A DNA stretch of 64,000 nucleotides from Prostheceraeus crozeri. Taxonomy: Eukaryota > Platyhelminthes > Polycladida > Euryleptidae. The notes below the pieces were generated by a model. The model was not told the DNA's origin, did not search any database, and saw only the letters and a list, made by a program, of their open reading frames with translations. Both the position numbers and the translations under genes were made by a program. Shown here piece by piece: positions 1 through 11,700 of the stretch (position 1 is its first letter; every line of letters begins with the position of its first letter). The DNA is taken from contig CAJQUW010005245.1 of assembly GCA_907163375.1 (NCBI GenBank), forward strand, positions 434,001-498,000. The letters are read 5' to 3'.

Positions 1-1904
1 TAACCTGCGTAACTAAAATGTTATATTGGCCTACATGCAGACCTAGCTAGGCCTATATGCAGTATAGCAACCCAGGTTGTACGTCAAATCATGTAAGTCT
101 ATGTAGGCCTAAACTACTCGTAAGCATATAATTTGCACTAATTTAGGCATTGACCCTGCAGAGGCACTATGAGAAGACGGCCATAAATTTCGAAAATTCT
201 GCGATTTCGGCATTTTCCAAAATAACTACTTCGACTTCGAATAATAAAGCATATAGACAAATGAAAATGATTCAAGCCTTGAAATATCTGAGTCTCAGTA
301 AATTCATCAACTGTTATATAATAGAAATTCGAGAAAGAACTTCCCTAATTTCAACGCCTAATTTCAAAGATGCAGAGCGTTTCCAGATCAGTTCAACTTC
401 ATAGTTCCGAATGAGTACGGAGCTACTAAGTATATTAACAAAAACATTCTACTTCGTATTGAAATTTCTGCAAGCCTGTCTTATCAGTCTCAAGACAGTC
501 ACGTCTTGTCCGCATGATTATTTGTCAATCAACAATGATATGATTTCTAACTTGAGTCGTAAGTCAACATTAAGCATCAATATCATTGAGAATGTAATGA
601 AATATTAGACGTCATGTCTGAAAATGAGGTTTCACGTGCGTGTACTTAGGAGCAGCATACGAAGGTTTGAGTACAAGTCAAACTTAATGTAATATGTAAA
701 AGAAATATTTCAAAGAAGTAGCAAAATGTTGAGACATAACATTTTTCCTTGCCTCAATGTTTTTACCTGTCATTACAATAACGATATCATAGTATTTTCG
801 ACAATTTATTAACCATTAGTTTTCGTTTTAATGTGACACCAATGATGACGCCATGACGGATATCGATCTTGCGAAAGTGCACTGAGAAAAATCTTCTAAC
901 GCTCGCAATAAAAGAAAGATCTCAATAAATCTGGTTTAATGGACGAATGATGATAACAATACAAATTTCGGCCAAATTGATAGAAATCTTTGATGTCCCT
1001 AAGTCTGAATGATTGTGATTCATTTCATCGACAGGTAGATGTCATGGATCAAAACCATTTCATGGTCTTTTCGTCAACAAGGTCATTTCATCGACAGGTC
1101 GTTTCGCCAATGTCTATGTCCAGAATCAGAAGACTTTGGAGTCCCTGATAAAGCTCTAAGACATAGCTTGATGTCTATGAATTACTGACTTAATTCATGT
1201 CTTTAACTATCTATGGATGAATGATACTCTTGAACGAACATCATCCATCTGTCGATGAAATTGACCAATATAGTGTTGATGAAGCGAACCATCACCGTCT
1301 GAACATGTTAAAGTCTTGATTTTCAACAAGTCTTGTCTGGTGCATGTGTCTGATAATATTAAGGTTGTGTCGAGCAACACATCTTGCATGATATCATGAT
1401 TTATATTTGGCCATCATGCGCACACAGGTACGATGATAAGATCTCAGACTGTTTACGATACTTTGCATGATATCTAAATACATTAAATCGACGCTACATT
1501 TTCGGCGTCATTCTATGGCATAATTAATTGATACTTGTGAATTTATCTGATAAATTAAACATTCGTTTAATTATGCCCATAAATCTTTAATTTTCAAATT
1601 CCGCTAACTCAGTGCATTGATTTTGCATTTCCGCGACAGAATTGGACACAGATGAGAAATACTGTGCATACCTTATGGAATAGAAAATACTTTATTGAAA
1701 AATTCTGCATCTGGAAACACTGATTGATGATAAAATTCTTATAAAACTGGTTGATGTCTGAAAATTTTACAGTAATTAAATAGATCTTTACGTTGTAATT
1801 TACATTTGAAACAATTTAAAGATTAACTAGAAATTATGTTTTGAAGCAAAGAGCTCCATAAAAGTATAACAATATTATTGAAGTACTTTTTTTTACGGAT
1901 TTTA

Positions 1905-2090
1905 CGTCACTTTTTACCCCTACTGGGGCCTTGGACGGTGCTGACTGAAGTCAGACTTTGTTTGGAGCGTTGTGGTGCTTTGTAGTCCGGATGCCCTTCC
2001 TGCCGACTTCCAGTGACACTTTCCGGGTTCGACCTCTGGACCATGAGATCGCTAGTCCAAGTACGCAACCACTGTGCCACGGACACCACA
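1905..2090 (-). mobile_element. tRNA-derived SINE, copy A
   Basis: Read on minus: a head GTGGCACAGTGG.T(G)CGTACTTGG resembling a tRNA A box, a B-box-like GGTCGAACCCGGAAAGTGTC, a body GGAAGTCGGCAGGAAGGGCA, then a tail ending near tgacgt. The same head-to-tail order recurs in six other places in the window, which defines the family. Confidence 0.8.
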
Positions 2091-3189
2091 AATTACTTGC
2101 GACAATTAAATGAATGCGATTAATGGACTTCAACTTACAACAATGAGCATGTGAATTTAAGTCAAAACGGATGAAAAATCTGTCAAAAGGCAAGTCAACA
2201 CGTTGATGTACAATTTTTTGTAAGTCAAAATCAAATCAAGTAAATTTCTACGATACTCGAACGATTGCAGATTAAGTAGCAATTAATCTTTAGCATTAAC
2301 AAGCAAATCTATTTTCCACTCGTTGTCAAGCCTGTTTAGTAACATACTTCTGAACCCTTTCAGTGTTTCGGACACAATTATCAACCATTGCAAGTTGAGC
2401 AAGGTTGCTTAAATATGATTCAATCCAATGACATATTTCAAAATGCAGAAATATTTGAAGTAGTTTGGGATGTGCGCTCTCGGAAAATCAATATGCATGC
2501 CGTCAACGGGGTGACCATCGTTCAAAGCAGCAGATCAAAGAGCAAAGCAGAGAATGAAAAAGTCAAGCATTAGCTCATCAACCTTCAACAAATCCATATT
2601 GTGATCAGTTAACAACATAGTATTTTTTCAATAAGAAAAGACATGCATGATAAGAAGGGCATGATAATACTTCCCCGAAGAGGGAAGCATTCCAAAAGAC
2701 AACGACCATTCAAACAGAATTTGTAGCGGATCGACGATCGCATCAGCAACACAATGCAGAAATCCTGTTCAGAAACTGTTTTCTATTCATAGAGAAACAC
2801 ACATAGAATATGATTCAATTTAAGAGTCGTTTGAGTCAATTGTGATAGCCTTGTGGGAATCTAATGCAGCATACTTTCCTGAAATTGAAGGCTTCATTGT
2901 CTGTTCGTGTAGTTGGAATTAGTGCACATATTTTGGGCGAGTAGCACATGTCCGTGACGGCCAAAGAGTAAAGATACTCCACATACTGAGTAAAGGTGAA
3001 GACATTTTCCCAGACATTTCAGAGATAGAGTACTTTTCATTTCTCACAGTAAACAAACGAATGATTGATTGATAACTTGATTGAAAACATGAGCTATGAT
3101 GATTTTTTTTAAAAATATTGGAGAATATCAGCATTAGCAACACCATTTTAGCGGGAAAAATTGTAATAATAGTTTTTATTGAGGCAAAA

Positions 3190-4118
3190 GTTAATATTTG
3201 GTGACACTTCATTTTTGCCTCTAGGGTCAACTGAAAGCATTTTGGAAGATAATGGGCAAGATGAGAACAGCACTGCGAGGCGATTTCTTTGCGCCAGACT
3301 GTCTTAAGTGTCTGCATCACAGAATTAAATATTTTGTTTATCTGCTTCGGTTTGCTAGAAGTGTTATTAATACGAAATTGACGGCACATCGAGGAACCTA
3401 TTAAGTGGGCAAAAAGGAATTCCTACTACCTTACAGAAATAGTAAAAAAAGTCGTGCGTCGCTTGCGGATTAATGTGAGTTCCAGCAAAGTGCTTCGATT
3501 GCCAAAATTCCTTCAGATTCGAAGAATTCAGATCATTGCGCACAAGTTTTCTCTATGTTGTTGTCCCTTCCGATCATTATTAAAGAAAGTAGCAGGCGTA
3601 CGAAAATTAGTTCACTTGATGATTTCACATCCTCTCCTCGGCATTTCTCACTGAATCGAATGTTAGCCAAGATATGTGTTTTGGTGTATGCGAAGTGATA
3701 TCATAGCACGCAGGCATCTCTCACTGGCTCTGGTGTCCCCTGCTGACAGCTTATTATTTGCCATTTCCAATAGCAAGCGATACACGAATTATCCATTCGA
3801 GAAAGAGCAAGTTGTCTCTAGTTCTGTGATGTGCCATTTCGATATTAAGGTTAGGCATGATTCTTACTTTCTAGGAAACCAAAGCGCACGCAGATGAATC
3901 CAATTCTGTGGTCTGCATGGTATGGGAATGAGGTTAGTCTGCATGTGGCAACCTTCTTCAGAATGACCCAACAGATTCTCTATTGGATCAAAATCTGAAG
4001 AATTACAAGGCCACGGATTAGCAGTTAATGCCTTGATAACTGAACCGAGTCTTGCGTCAAATCTTGTGAATCTAATAAAATCTAAATCTGGAAGAATGAA
4101 TTTCATTGTCTTCAGCAA
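3190..4118 (-). pseudogene. Tc1-like transposase relic (3' half), interrupted by a hAT-like insertion
   Basis: On minus, about 4040-3920 reads NPWPCNSSDFDPIENLLGHS, the Tc1-family WPxxSPDLNPIENLWG motif with its third catalytic residue region, followed by HSEEGCHMQTNLIPIP. After the inserted element, about 3317-3195 reads QTLKTVWRKEIASQCCSHLA and then HYLPKCFQLTLEAKMKCHQ, the usual Tc1 C terminus (LxxxWxxI...SMPxRxxAVIxAKGGHT). The two parts join at one copy of the target site. No 5' half or terminal repeats were identified. Confidence 0.75.
3318..3910 (-). mobile_element. hAT-like non-autonomous element, copy 2, inserted in the Tc1-like relic
   Basis: 593 bp bounded by CACAGAATTA at the left and TCCAATTCTGTG at the right (inverted), with the 8-bp target duplication GTCTGCAT on both sides (3310-3317 and 3911-3918). 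Positions 3330-3620 (minus) are clearly similar to 22840-23100 and 23306-23545 on the plus strand (for example the run AATGATCTGAATTCTTCGAA). Eight-base duplications and short inverted ends are hAT hallmarks; no transposase is seen. Confidence 0.8.
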
Positions 4119-5615
4119 ATGGCGTCATAGAAATTAATCATTTTTCGAGGGATTTAGCCGTGCTAACAAAAAAGACTTAGGCATCTTAATGTAGATTATT
4201 TTCAGGATAATCTATCTTTATGGTCAACATGGTAGATAAAATAGTAGATAACATTCTCACGAAAAAACCTCTCAAAAGGACAATTAGCGGTGATACATAA
4301 TGAAAGAAATGAATGAAAGCCAAATAGCCTATGATTTTGAATGACACAGATCTCCATTGATAAATTGCCCAATTTTGTATTTGCAAAACGGTTGCGTTTA
4401 TCATAGTAGTTGTTTGGAATTATTAGGCTACTTATCAGCCACCTAGTACCAAAAATAGTGTCGAAGAAGAGATTGATGGCCAGTGATAATCCTATCTTTA
4501 AGTACATCAGACATGTTTACGAATAAAGTGATGTCTCTTCATTCTAGTCTGTAACTTTCTTAACTCCTAGATTAGTTTTCATTCAAAGCATTTGTATGTT
4601 CAACAATGATAGGGCAAAGAAAGTCAATTACAAATTTATTTTTCATGTAAACAAAAGTTTAATCTATACGAACATGAATGAACCAAACAGTCAAAGATAA
4701 ACTTAAACAGCTGATATTGAATGCCTAGCCTCCATGATATGAATCAATCCTTGTTGCTACATGCGTGTACCCCAGACGGTTGATGTTATCCACGAGCGCT
4801 TTGGATGATTTATGAACAGATTTCTTTTGAAATAAAAGGAAAGTGGTTTTCAATATTTGTAAACAGAAGTTCCCAACTTTCGAGCAATTGCATTTATGCT
4901 GACAAAGTCTTAGCACAATCAACACATACAACTTGAAAAGGAAGGTGACGACTAGAAAACATGCGAGTGAAGAGATTATTGAGATTTCTAAATAAACAAG
5001 ACGGATGGGATTCATGAATACAGACTCTCTAGAATGAATTTCATCAATACCATACAATTTCACGTCACATGAAATATTTTCCTTCCAATAATGTAGATTT
5101 CTTGTATCTTAGACAAACTAATTCATTGAAGCAAATGTCTTGCACATACAATCAATAAAGCTAGACAATGCTTCCATTTGATGGATTTCCCACCTTGCCA
5201 CTTCACTTTTCAAAGCAACAAAGCTTTTGAATTTGAAGTCTTCCTATGAAAATATTTCCCACTTTAGTGAGCATTTTAAAATTTCTTAAAGCATATTTCA
5301 GACAATGTGTTTCCTTATCCTATCCTTGTCCCCTTTCAAAACTGTGACTTCCTTTATTATTAAGTTTTCAAGAAATATTTTGAGCATTGACATTTTAACA
5401 TTTATACATATAACATATATGTAATTTGAAATTTTACACCCTTTTACGTGAGCATGTCGCCTTAGCGGCGAAAACCTGACAGCATTTTGAAATACAGCAG
5501 TTTGACTAATTACAATCATTCTTTATAATAAGGACCGCTGGCAGATTCAGGATCATATCGACACAAGAACAGTTAAAAAGCGATCAATAGAGCGGATTAT
5601 ATCATACTTGCTCAC

Positions 5616-5701
5616 CGTTTGGAACATCAAGATGAACTAATTTCCTCCGCGTTGGATGCAGCTTCGTCTTGGGATTTTCCTTCACTCCAAACCACCACTT
5701 T
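5616..5701 (-). CDS. ERCC5: XPG exon 8: post-HhH segment, residues 854-882
   Basis: After acceptor tctcttcag the exon completes a split Lys codon and reads [20 protein letters not shown] then KLVHLDVPN plus one base, with donor GTGAGC. It aligns with human [20 protein letters not shown]...TPGFPN. Phase agrees with exon 7. It lies 27.7 kb from exon 7, with no other candidate exon between that fits the family. The following exon (AVAEAYLKP... in human) was not found in the 5.6 kb to the left and presumably lies outside. Confidence 0.9.
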
Positions 5702-8700
5702 CTGAAGAGAAAAAATATTTCAACACCAGTTGGCTAGGTACACTTAGATTATGTGCATTTTGTACAACAAATTGAATGTGTCAGTTTTTTTACGATTGCG
5801 TACATGATTGTGATTCAGTAATTAATTAGGTAGTAATAGTGGATGAGATACGGGCAGCAATAAAGAAATTAAAAGGTCGCAAAGCTGCAGGTCTTGATGG
5901 AGTGATAGCATAAATGTTGAAGGGAAGCGGTGACAATATGACGTTTGGAACGCTGGAATATGGCCGGAGGATTGGACATTGTCCGAGCTAGTGACAGCAC
6001 CAAAGGTGCATGGTAGGCAAGATTGTGCCAAACGCAGACCCATTAGTTTGATTTCACACGGAAGAAAGATCATGATGGAAATTGAGCACAGCCGCTTGGC
6101 CCATTATTGCGCCCTATTATGACTGAAAACCAGTTCAGCTTCATTTCACAGCTACGTTGAGGAACGCAACTGAGAAACCACTGAAAAGACAACAGAAAGA
6201 ACTGTGAGTTATATTTATAGATCATACCAAGGCATTTGATTCGGTGGACCGTCGCACCCCTGGAAAAAATCGAAGCTTGAATTTGGCTCTCGGCGCATTT
6301 CGTTTGGCACCTCAAATCCCTCTACGACAGCGCACACAGAATGATCAGAGTGGGTCAAGACCACGTGGAGAGATTCATATTCGAGCGAGGAGTAGGACAT
6401 AACTGTCGCCGCTCTTTACCCTCACTAGCGTAGAAGACATCTCGCGAAGAGTGAAGTCGAACTAATTGAACGCACAGATATAATCGTTGGAGTCTGTGCG
6501 CTGTGAAACCTCCGATACGCTGATGACACAGCTTTACTGACAAGCAGTCGGATCCAGTTGGGGCTTGAGGCACAACTGCTAAAGAAGCACAGCGAGAGAT
6601 TAGAGCTGCAACTCAACCTCAAAGACATTCACTGGCCATCTCGGAACAGCAAGAACAGCAATAGCCTACAGTCGTGAGCATAACAATTAACTAAATCCAG
6701 CAGTTCAGTAAAGAGTTTGATCTGAAACATCGCATCGTACGAGGCAGAGAATTGGACGTTGCGAAAGGTAGACGAAAGGAGAATTCGCGTTCGAGATAAG
6801 GACCTGGCGGAGACTGCTAAGAATCAGTTAAAACACATGTATACATCAGTGGCGTCTTCTCCGTACCTGCGAGGCCTTCGGCGTATCCTCAAAAATAATT
6901 TTCCAACAGTTATAAAAATGAAGTGTCATCATTCATTTAAATTCGATAGCTTCTCGTGATAGCTGTGCACAGCTTTCTGTCTCAAAGTCAGACGCTCAAC
7001 CTCATTGAACAGTTTTGCAGCAAGTGCTCGAATCACAGCTGTTTTCTTCGAACAATTAGACACACAAGTTGGTCGTGTGTTCAGACAGAGAATTGATGTT
7101 CAGACAGAGCGAAAGAGAGTTGTGTGCGTGTGAGGCAGTAAGCGCACGCGCCCGCGCCCGCGCCAATATTGGCTTTTCCGATAGACAATGATGCTTTGCC
7201 TTCTCCAATTTTTGCAATGAAATTCTACGCGATTCTTGATCGAGGCGTGGTATCTAAATATATTAAGGGAAGCGCAACCCAATTGTTCCTGGATTCGCTT
7301 TATGTCAGAGAGGCTTTACGTCAACAGTAGCAGATGACTGAAGTTCAGACAAGACTGCGATCAGATGATGAGCGTTCTCCAATGAATGCAGAGTAATGCA
7401 TCTGACTCGAACACCCAGATTCGGTAGAATTCCATAATTTGTTTATACGTGATTGATGTGACGCTATGTTTAGTGCTGCAGATGAGATCATCCGAAGGGA
7501 ATATACTGAAAGGATGACAGTCGTCAAGCAAGGCAGGCCAACACCTGATATAAAAATTGAAAGTACTCACAGAGAAAGAAGTAAGAGATACACAAGACAT
7601 TTTAATGCATCATAATTTCAAACATGTGAGCGGCTGACCGGTCATGAGAAACGCAAGAAACTGTTGACCTTGCCTCTTTTTTCTCGAGAAAATGTAGTCT
7701 GGACAGAGAGGGGATATAGTGAACTCAGCTCCTTGAGTAAGGCGGTTAAGCGACATGCACATCACTTCTCATGTGCACTTTCACTTGACCTTGAAAAATG
7801 TTCGGGAAATTGTTATTAAAAATTCAACTTTTATGAAAATTAATGTTGTAACATAAAAAATGTCTGGTATAGAAATAGTATTCCAATGCAGAGTGAAGGC
7901 CTATGGTCTGGGCGCACGCGACGCCACTGGTATACATAGTAAAATAGCTCCAGTCCTTTTTAAAATCACATCGAAAACCATCCCCACCCCTGAATGCAAT
8001 TTTTCATCGTCACAAATTATATTTGTCGTCAAATATTTTAATTTAATCGTAAGATAGTAAGTAGTTCATTGTGCAAAAGTAGCAAATAAATGGACCACTC
8101 ACAGTATTCAGTAAGATCCCGTCAATATGTATTCGATGAATAAGAAATGTAGCTATACGAGTATAATGCTTATCTTCTATTCATGCTAAAATCTTTATTT
8201 TTCATAAGTTTGTTATCTATATATATAAACGCGACAGTTGACGTTATTTTCCACACCTCAATTACTCAATGAACATTGAGTAAATGTTTGCCTGATACAA
8301 AGTAAAAAAAATGAAGTTACATAATGCTTCTTTTTCATATTCTTTTCACTGCACCTCCAACACGCTTCGCAGAAGTTTTTATCTCAATCTCAACCCACCT
8401 GCCTGTGTTGCGGCTAGCAAACATGGCTTAATAGTAGGAAGTATCAGTTGCGGAGGTGGATATGCAAATTTTCAGTAATCTAAATGATTGATGTTGTCTT
8501 ACAAATTACAGGTGTGTCAGTTCGCTAGGCTGAATTCAAGAAGACAATCGCTTCCACTTGAGTAAGACGACGCTTTTAAAATATCAGCAACAATAATAAC
8601 AAAATCGATTATAATCAAAATTTACAAATGTTCCACGCGCGCTTCGTCGAACCAATAGTATCAACGGAAGATGAAGGGTATCCCCTGCCTGATACGGTCA

Positions 8701-11700
8701 TTTAGACGAAATGCATCAATAAACTTCGCATTTTATAAGTGCCGTAACTCAAATGGGAGCGATTTCTGACCTCAGAATTACAGCGATACTGATCTATTGA
8801 ATATTGCACCTGTTTTCGTTATCAATTTACGTCTGTCCATCAAATATGAAAATAAATTGACCGATAATCTATGAATTCAACAATAAATAATTATTTATTG
8901 ATATTTAAAAGATGAATCCCCTTTTCATATTTTATAAATGAAAAGAGACACAAAAATAATCATATGAATTGGCACGAGGCCTTTCGTCCTATCTCAACAG
9001 TTGTTAACCTTGGACAGAAACAATTCTTAGATGCAAAATCAGATTTGCATACAATTTGAATAATTAAGAAGATACGAGCCGTATAAAGATTTTGGGGCAT
9101 TGGGCGCGCCTACTGAATTTACCATTTCAATGGACAATTAAAAGAAGTGCAATAATGCTTAATGAATTGCTAGCTCTTAACAAATCGGCAAAATAAATTT
9201 TATGAAATATTTAAATCTGTATTTTGTCTACAGATTTGATTACTGGGATGAAAACAAAATACTTCCTAGAGTATAAGGGAGTGTTTTCAGCATATTCCAA
9301 CTGAAAGAGATCGTTGAAATGCGGTTCAGGAGAAGGATTATTGTCTGCATGTTGAAGGCGATTGCTGACTTCAAACATGCCTGAGTCAAAATTCAGAAAT
9401 TCAAATCTTCTGAGTTGATAATAATTCTTAAAGCAATCTACAAGCTGAATTACATCGGCAATATGCCGATCAAACACCTTTGCTTTTCTGCATCAGGTGT
9501 CATCTTGATGAATTAAAGGTAATCTCTGGGATGGGACAAGAGCTAAATTTCAGTTTGTCCAAAAAACTTGTATTGTATCAGCTAGTAAAATAAATTAAAC
9601 ATGTATTTGCTGAAAATATAAAAAATCGACGCTAGTGTATTTGTGACTAAAGTTGCTAAATCTGCATTGGCCAGAATGTGTCAATGCATCAAAACTAATC
9701 CACTAACAATTTCGGAGTTCTCTGTCTGATCCGCTTTGAGCCATGAATCTCGGCAGGGGAATTAAAATGTTCACCAGTGAGACAATTGTTACCTGGAGCA
9801 AGTTATTCATCTAAAATTAATTCAAATGAGAAAGACTGTAGACTTTGTAATTGGCACTATTGCTACTTAAAAACGCTCTTTACAAATATCGGAAGTGGAT
9901 TGCTGACAAAAAATTGTAGGATCTGTTTGATAGATAATGACATGAAACGATGCCGACAGCAAGCTATTGTTCCCATGTAACTAATATGTGTAATACTGAA
10001 ACCCGTGGATTTCAACTACTCTAAAATGTCCTCTTATCTCAACCGCACAATGTAAAAGTTCATTTATCCAACTAAAGGAAATAATCAAATTACTTATATC
10101 TTTACTTTATAAGATTATTTTATGATGCATGAATTTTGTCTCAAAAATGGACATCAATGCCCAAATGCCTGTTCATTGATAAACATCATCAAAATTCTCG
10201 AGGCACGCTTGTTATAACTGGTTATGCATTTTGTAAAAATCTAATCTGAAATGTGCGTACACACGAGTATGCACGGATACAAATTCGTAAACTGCCCCCT
10301 ACTGATTTGACAAAGTCGCTTTTAATATAATGGATAAGTACAATGAACAGTTTTAATGAGAATATGAAGGTTCCATGGTACTCGCAGCAAGAAACGTTAG
10401 GTGTGTATACTGTGCAGTACATGTATGCCTTTATTCAACAAATGCATGTACAGTGATAATATGGGAGTACTCCTGCCTTTTAATTTTTCACATGGTATGT
10501 GCAATTAAGATATCATGTAATTTTATATTCTGACGATATTCTGACGATATATCATGATATATTCTGACGATGCAGTTATACAGTAGACTTCGAAGTTAAA
10601 TGAATTTACTAACCGACTAATTTTTTCAAACGAATTTAGTATAATTAGTGATAGAAATCGGTCCTCTTCTCACGATTACAGTTGATTCTATACAGCGCGA
10701 AAAAAGGGAGTCTATTGTAAATGTAAAACAAAACAAGACAACAAATAGTAACGCTTTTCCTGTTTTATTCCGTGTCATTTGCTAATAAAGATGAATGAAG
10801 AATGAAGACATAAGGTACTTCAATGAAGTATAGAACCAGCGATGATTCAGGGGGAAGTAAGCCTAACATGATAAGATTTATAATATTATGTTGAAAACAC
10901 TTCCTTTCTTTAACAGAATTCAAAGGCACGTAAGAACCATATAACACACGCTACTAAATACATGTTCATTCTCATATCTCTAGAAAAACTAACAATGATA
11001 ACGATTGATCGTTGAGAAGGGATCTCACTTTAGTGCACAATTTTGCTACTCCTGACAATACGCGTTGGAGAAAAATTTCTCTGTATAGTGCAGTCCCTAA
11101 AGCTAGACGACTTAGTTGCTGAAACTTAGTTACTAGGGCTCGACGTCAACCTTAATTACCGTCGGGTTCGACGGTGATGGAATATTCTCGCATATGTTAC
11201 ACGACCGAGCACTCACTTGTGTTGAGTTATGGTGGAAAGTAATGTTGCTAATTAGTGCTTTTATTAAGTACAAGATACGCGCAGCGAGATGGATGCTGAT
11301 CGTAGTAGAGAAGATTACATTAACTGGAAAAATACGAATGGAAATATTGCATCCGTAGTTGCCAGAAGTAAATGAAATATGCACGTACAAAAAAATATCA
11401 TTCATGGAAATAAGAATAGTAGTCTATGATAATTCATAGAAATGCAGTATCATAGCAATCAGTTTGGATGGCAGATCACATCTCCACAACTTGCCCATTG
11501 GCAATAAAGTTATTTGACACCAGGGACATCAATGATATAAGATATATTAGTCATAGATGTCCCTGTTAAAGCTTGTAGTACATGTCACTTACATTCTCAA
11601 CAACGAATGAAGTAGATCAGGGGTGCGAAACCTGCGGCCGTGACAATGAGAAGTAGGCCTGAATGAAAAATAATATTGTACATGTATATTGCAAATATTA

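Larger units (their letters stand above)
1..5615. other. XPG intron 8, left portion
   Basis: Begins (reading minus) with the exon 8 donor at 5615. It holds a SINE copy at 1905-2090 and a Tc1-like relic split by a hAT-like element at about 3190-4118. A 16-base direct repeat (catttcatcgacaggt) occurs at about 1019 and 1083. I looked for the next XPG exon and saw no match, and the rest shows no coding or repeat signal I recognise. Confidence 0.6.

Noticed and set aside
1907-2089. 60-codon minus-strand frame (MVSVAQWLRTWTSD...)
   Set aside because: It is simply the translated SINE sequence; the same reading recurs in other SINE copies.
2919-3389. 156-codon minus-strand open frame as a host gene
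   Set aside because: Its first third is the end of the hAT-like element and its middle is the Tc1-like transposase tail; it is a composite of two transposons.
1-5600. Possible XPG exon 9 (human PNPAVAEAYLKP..., FGW)
   Set aside because: I looked for minus-strand WGxPDL and FGW-like coding with splice sites and found none; the exon is most likely left of the window.
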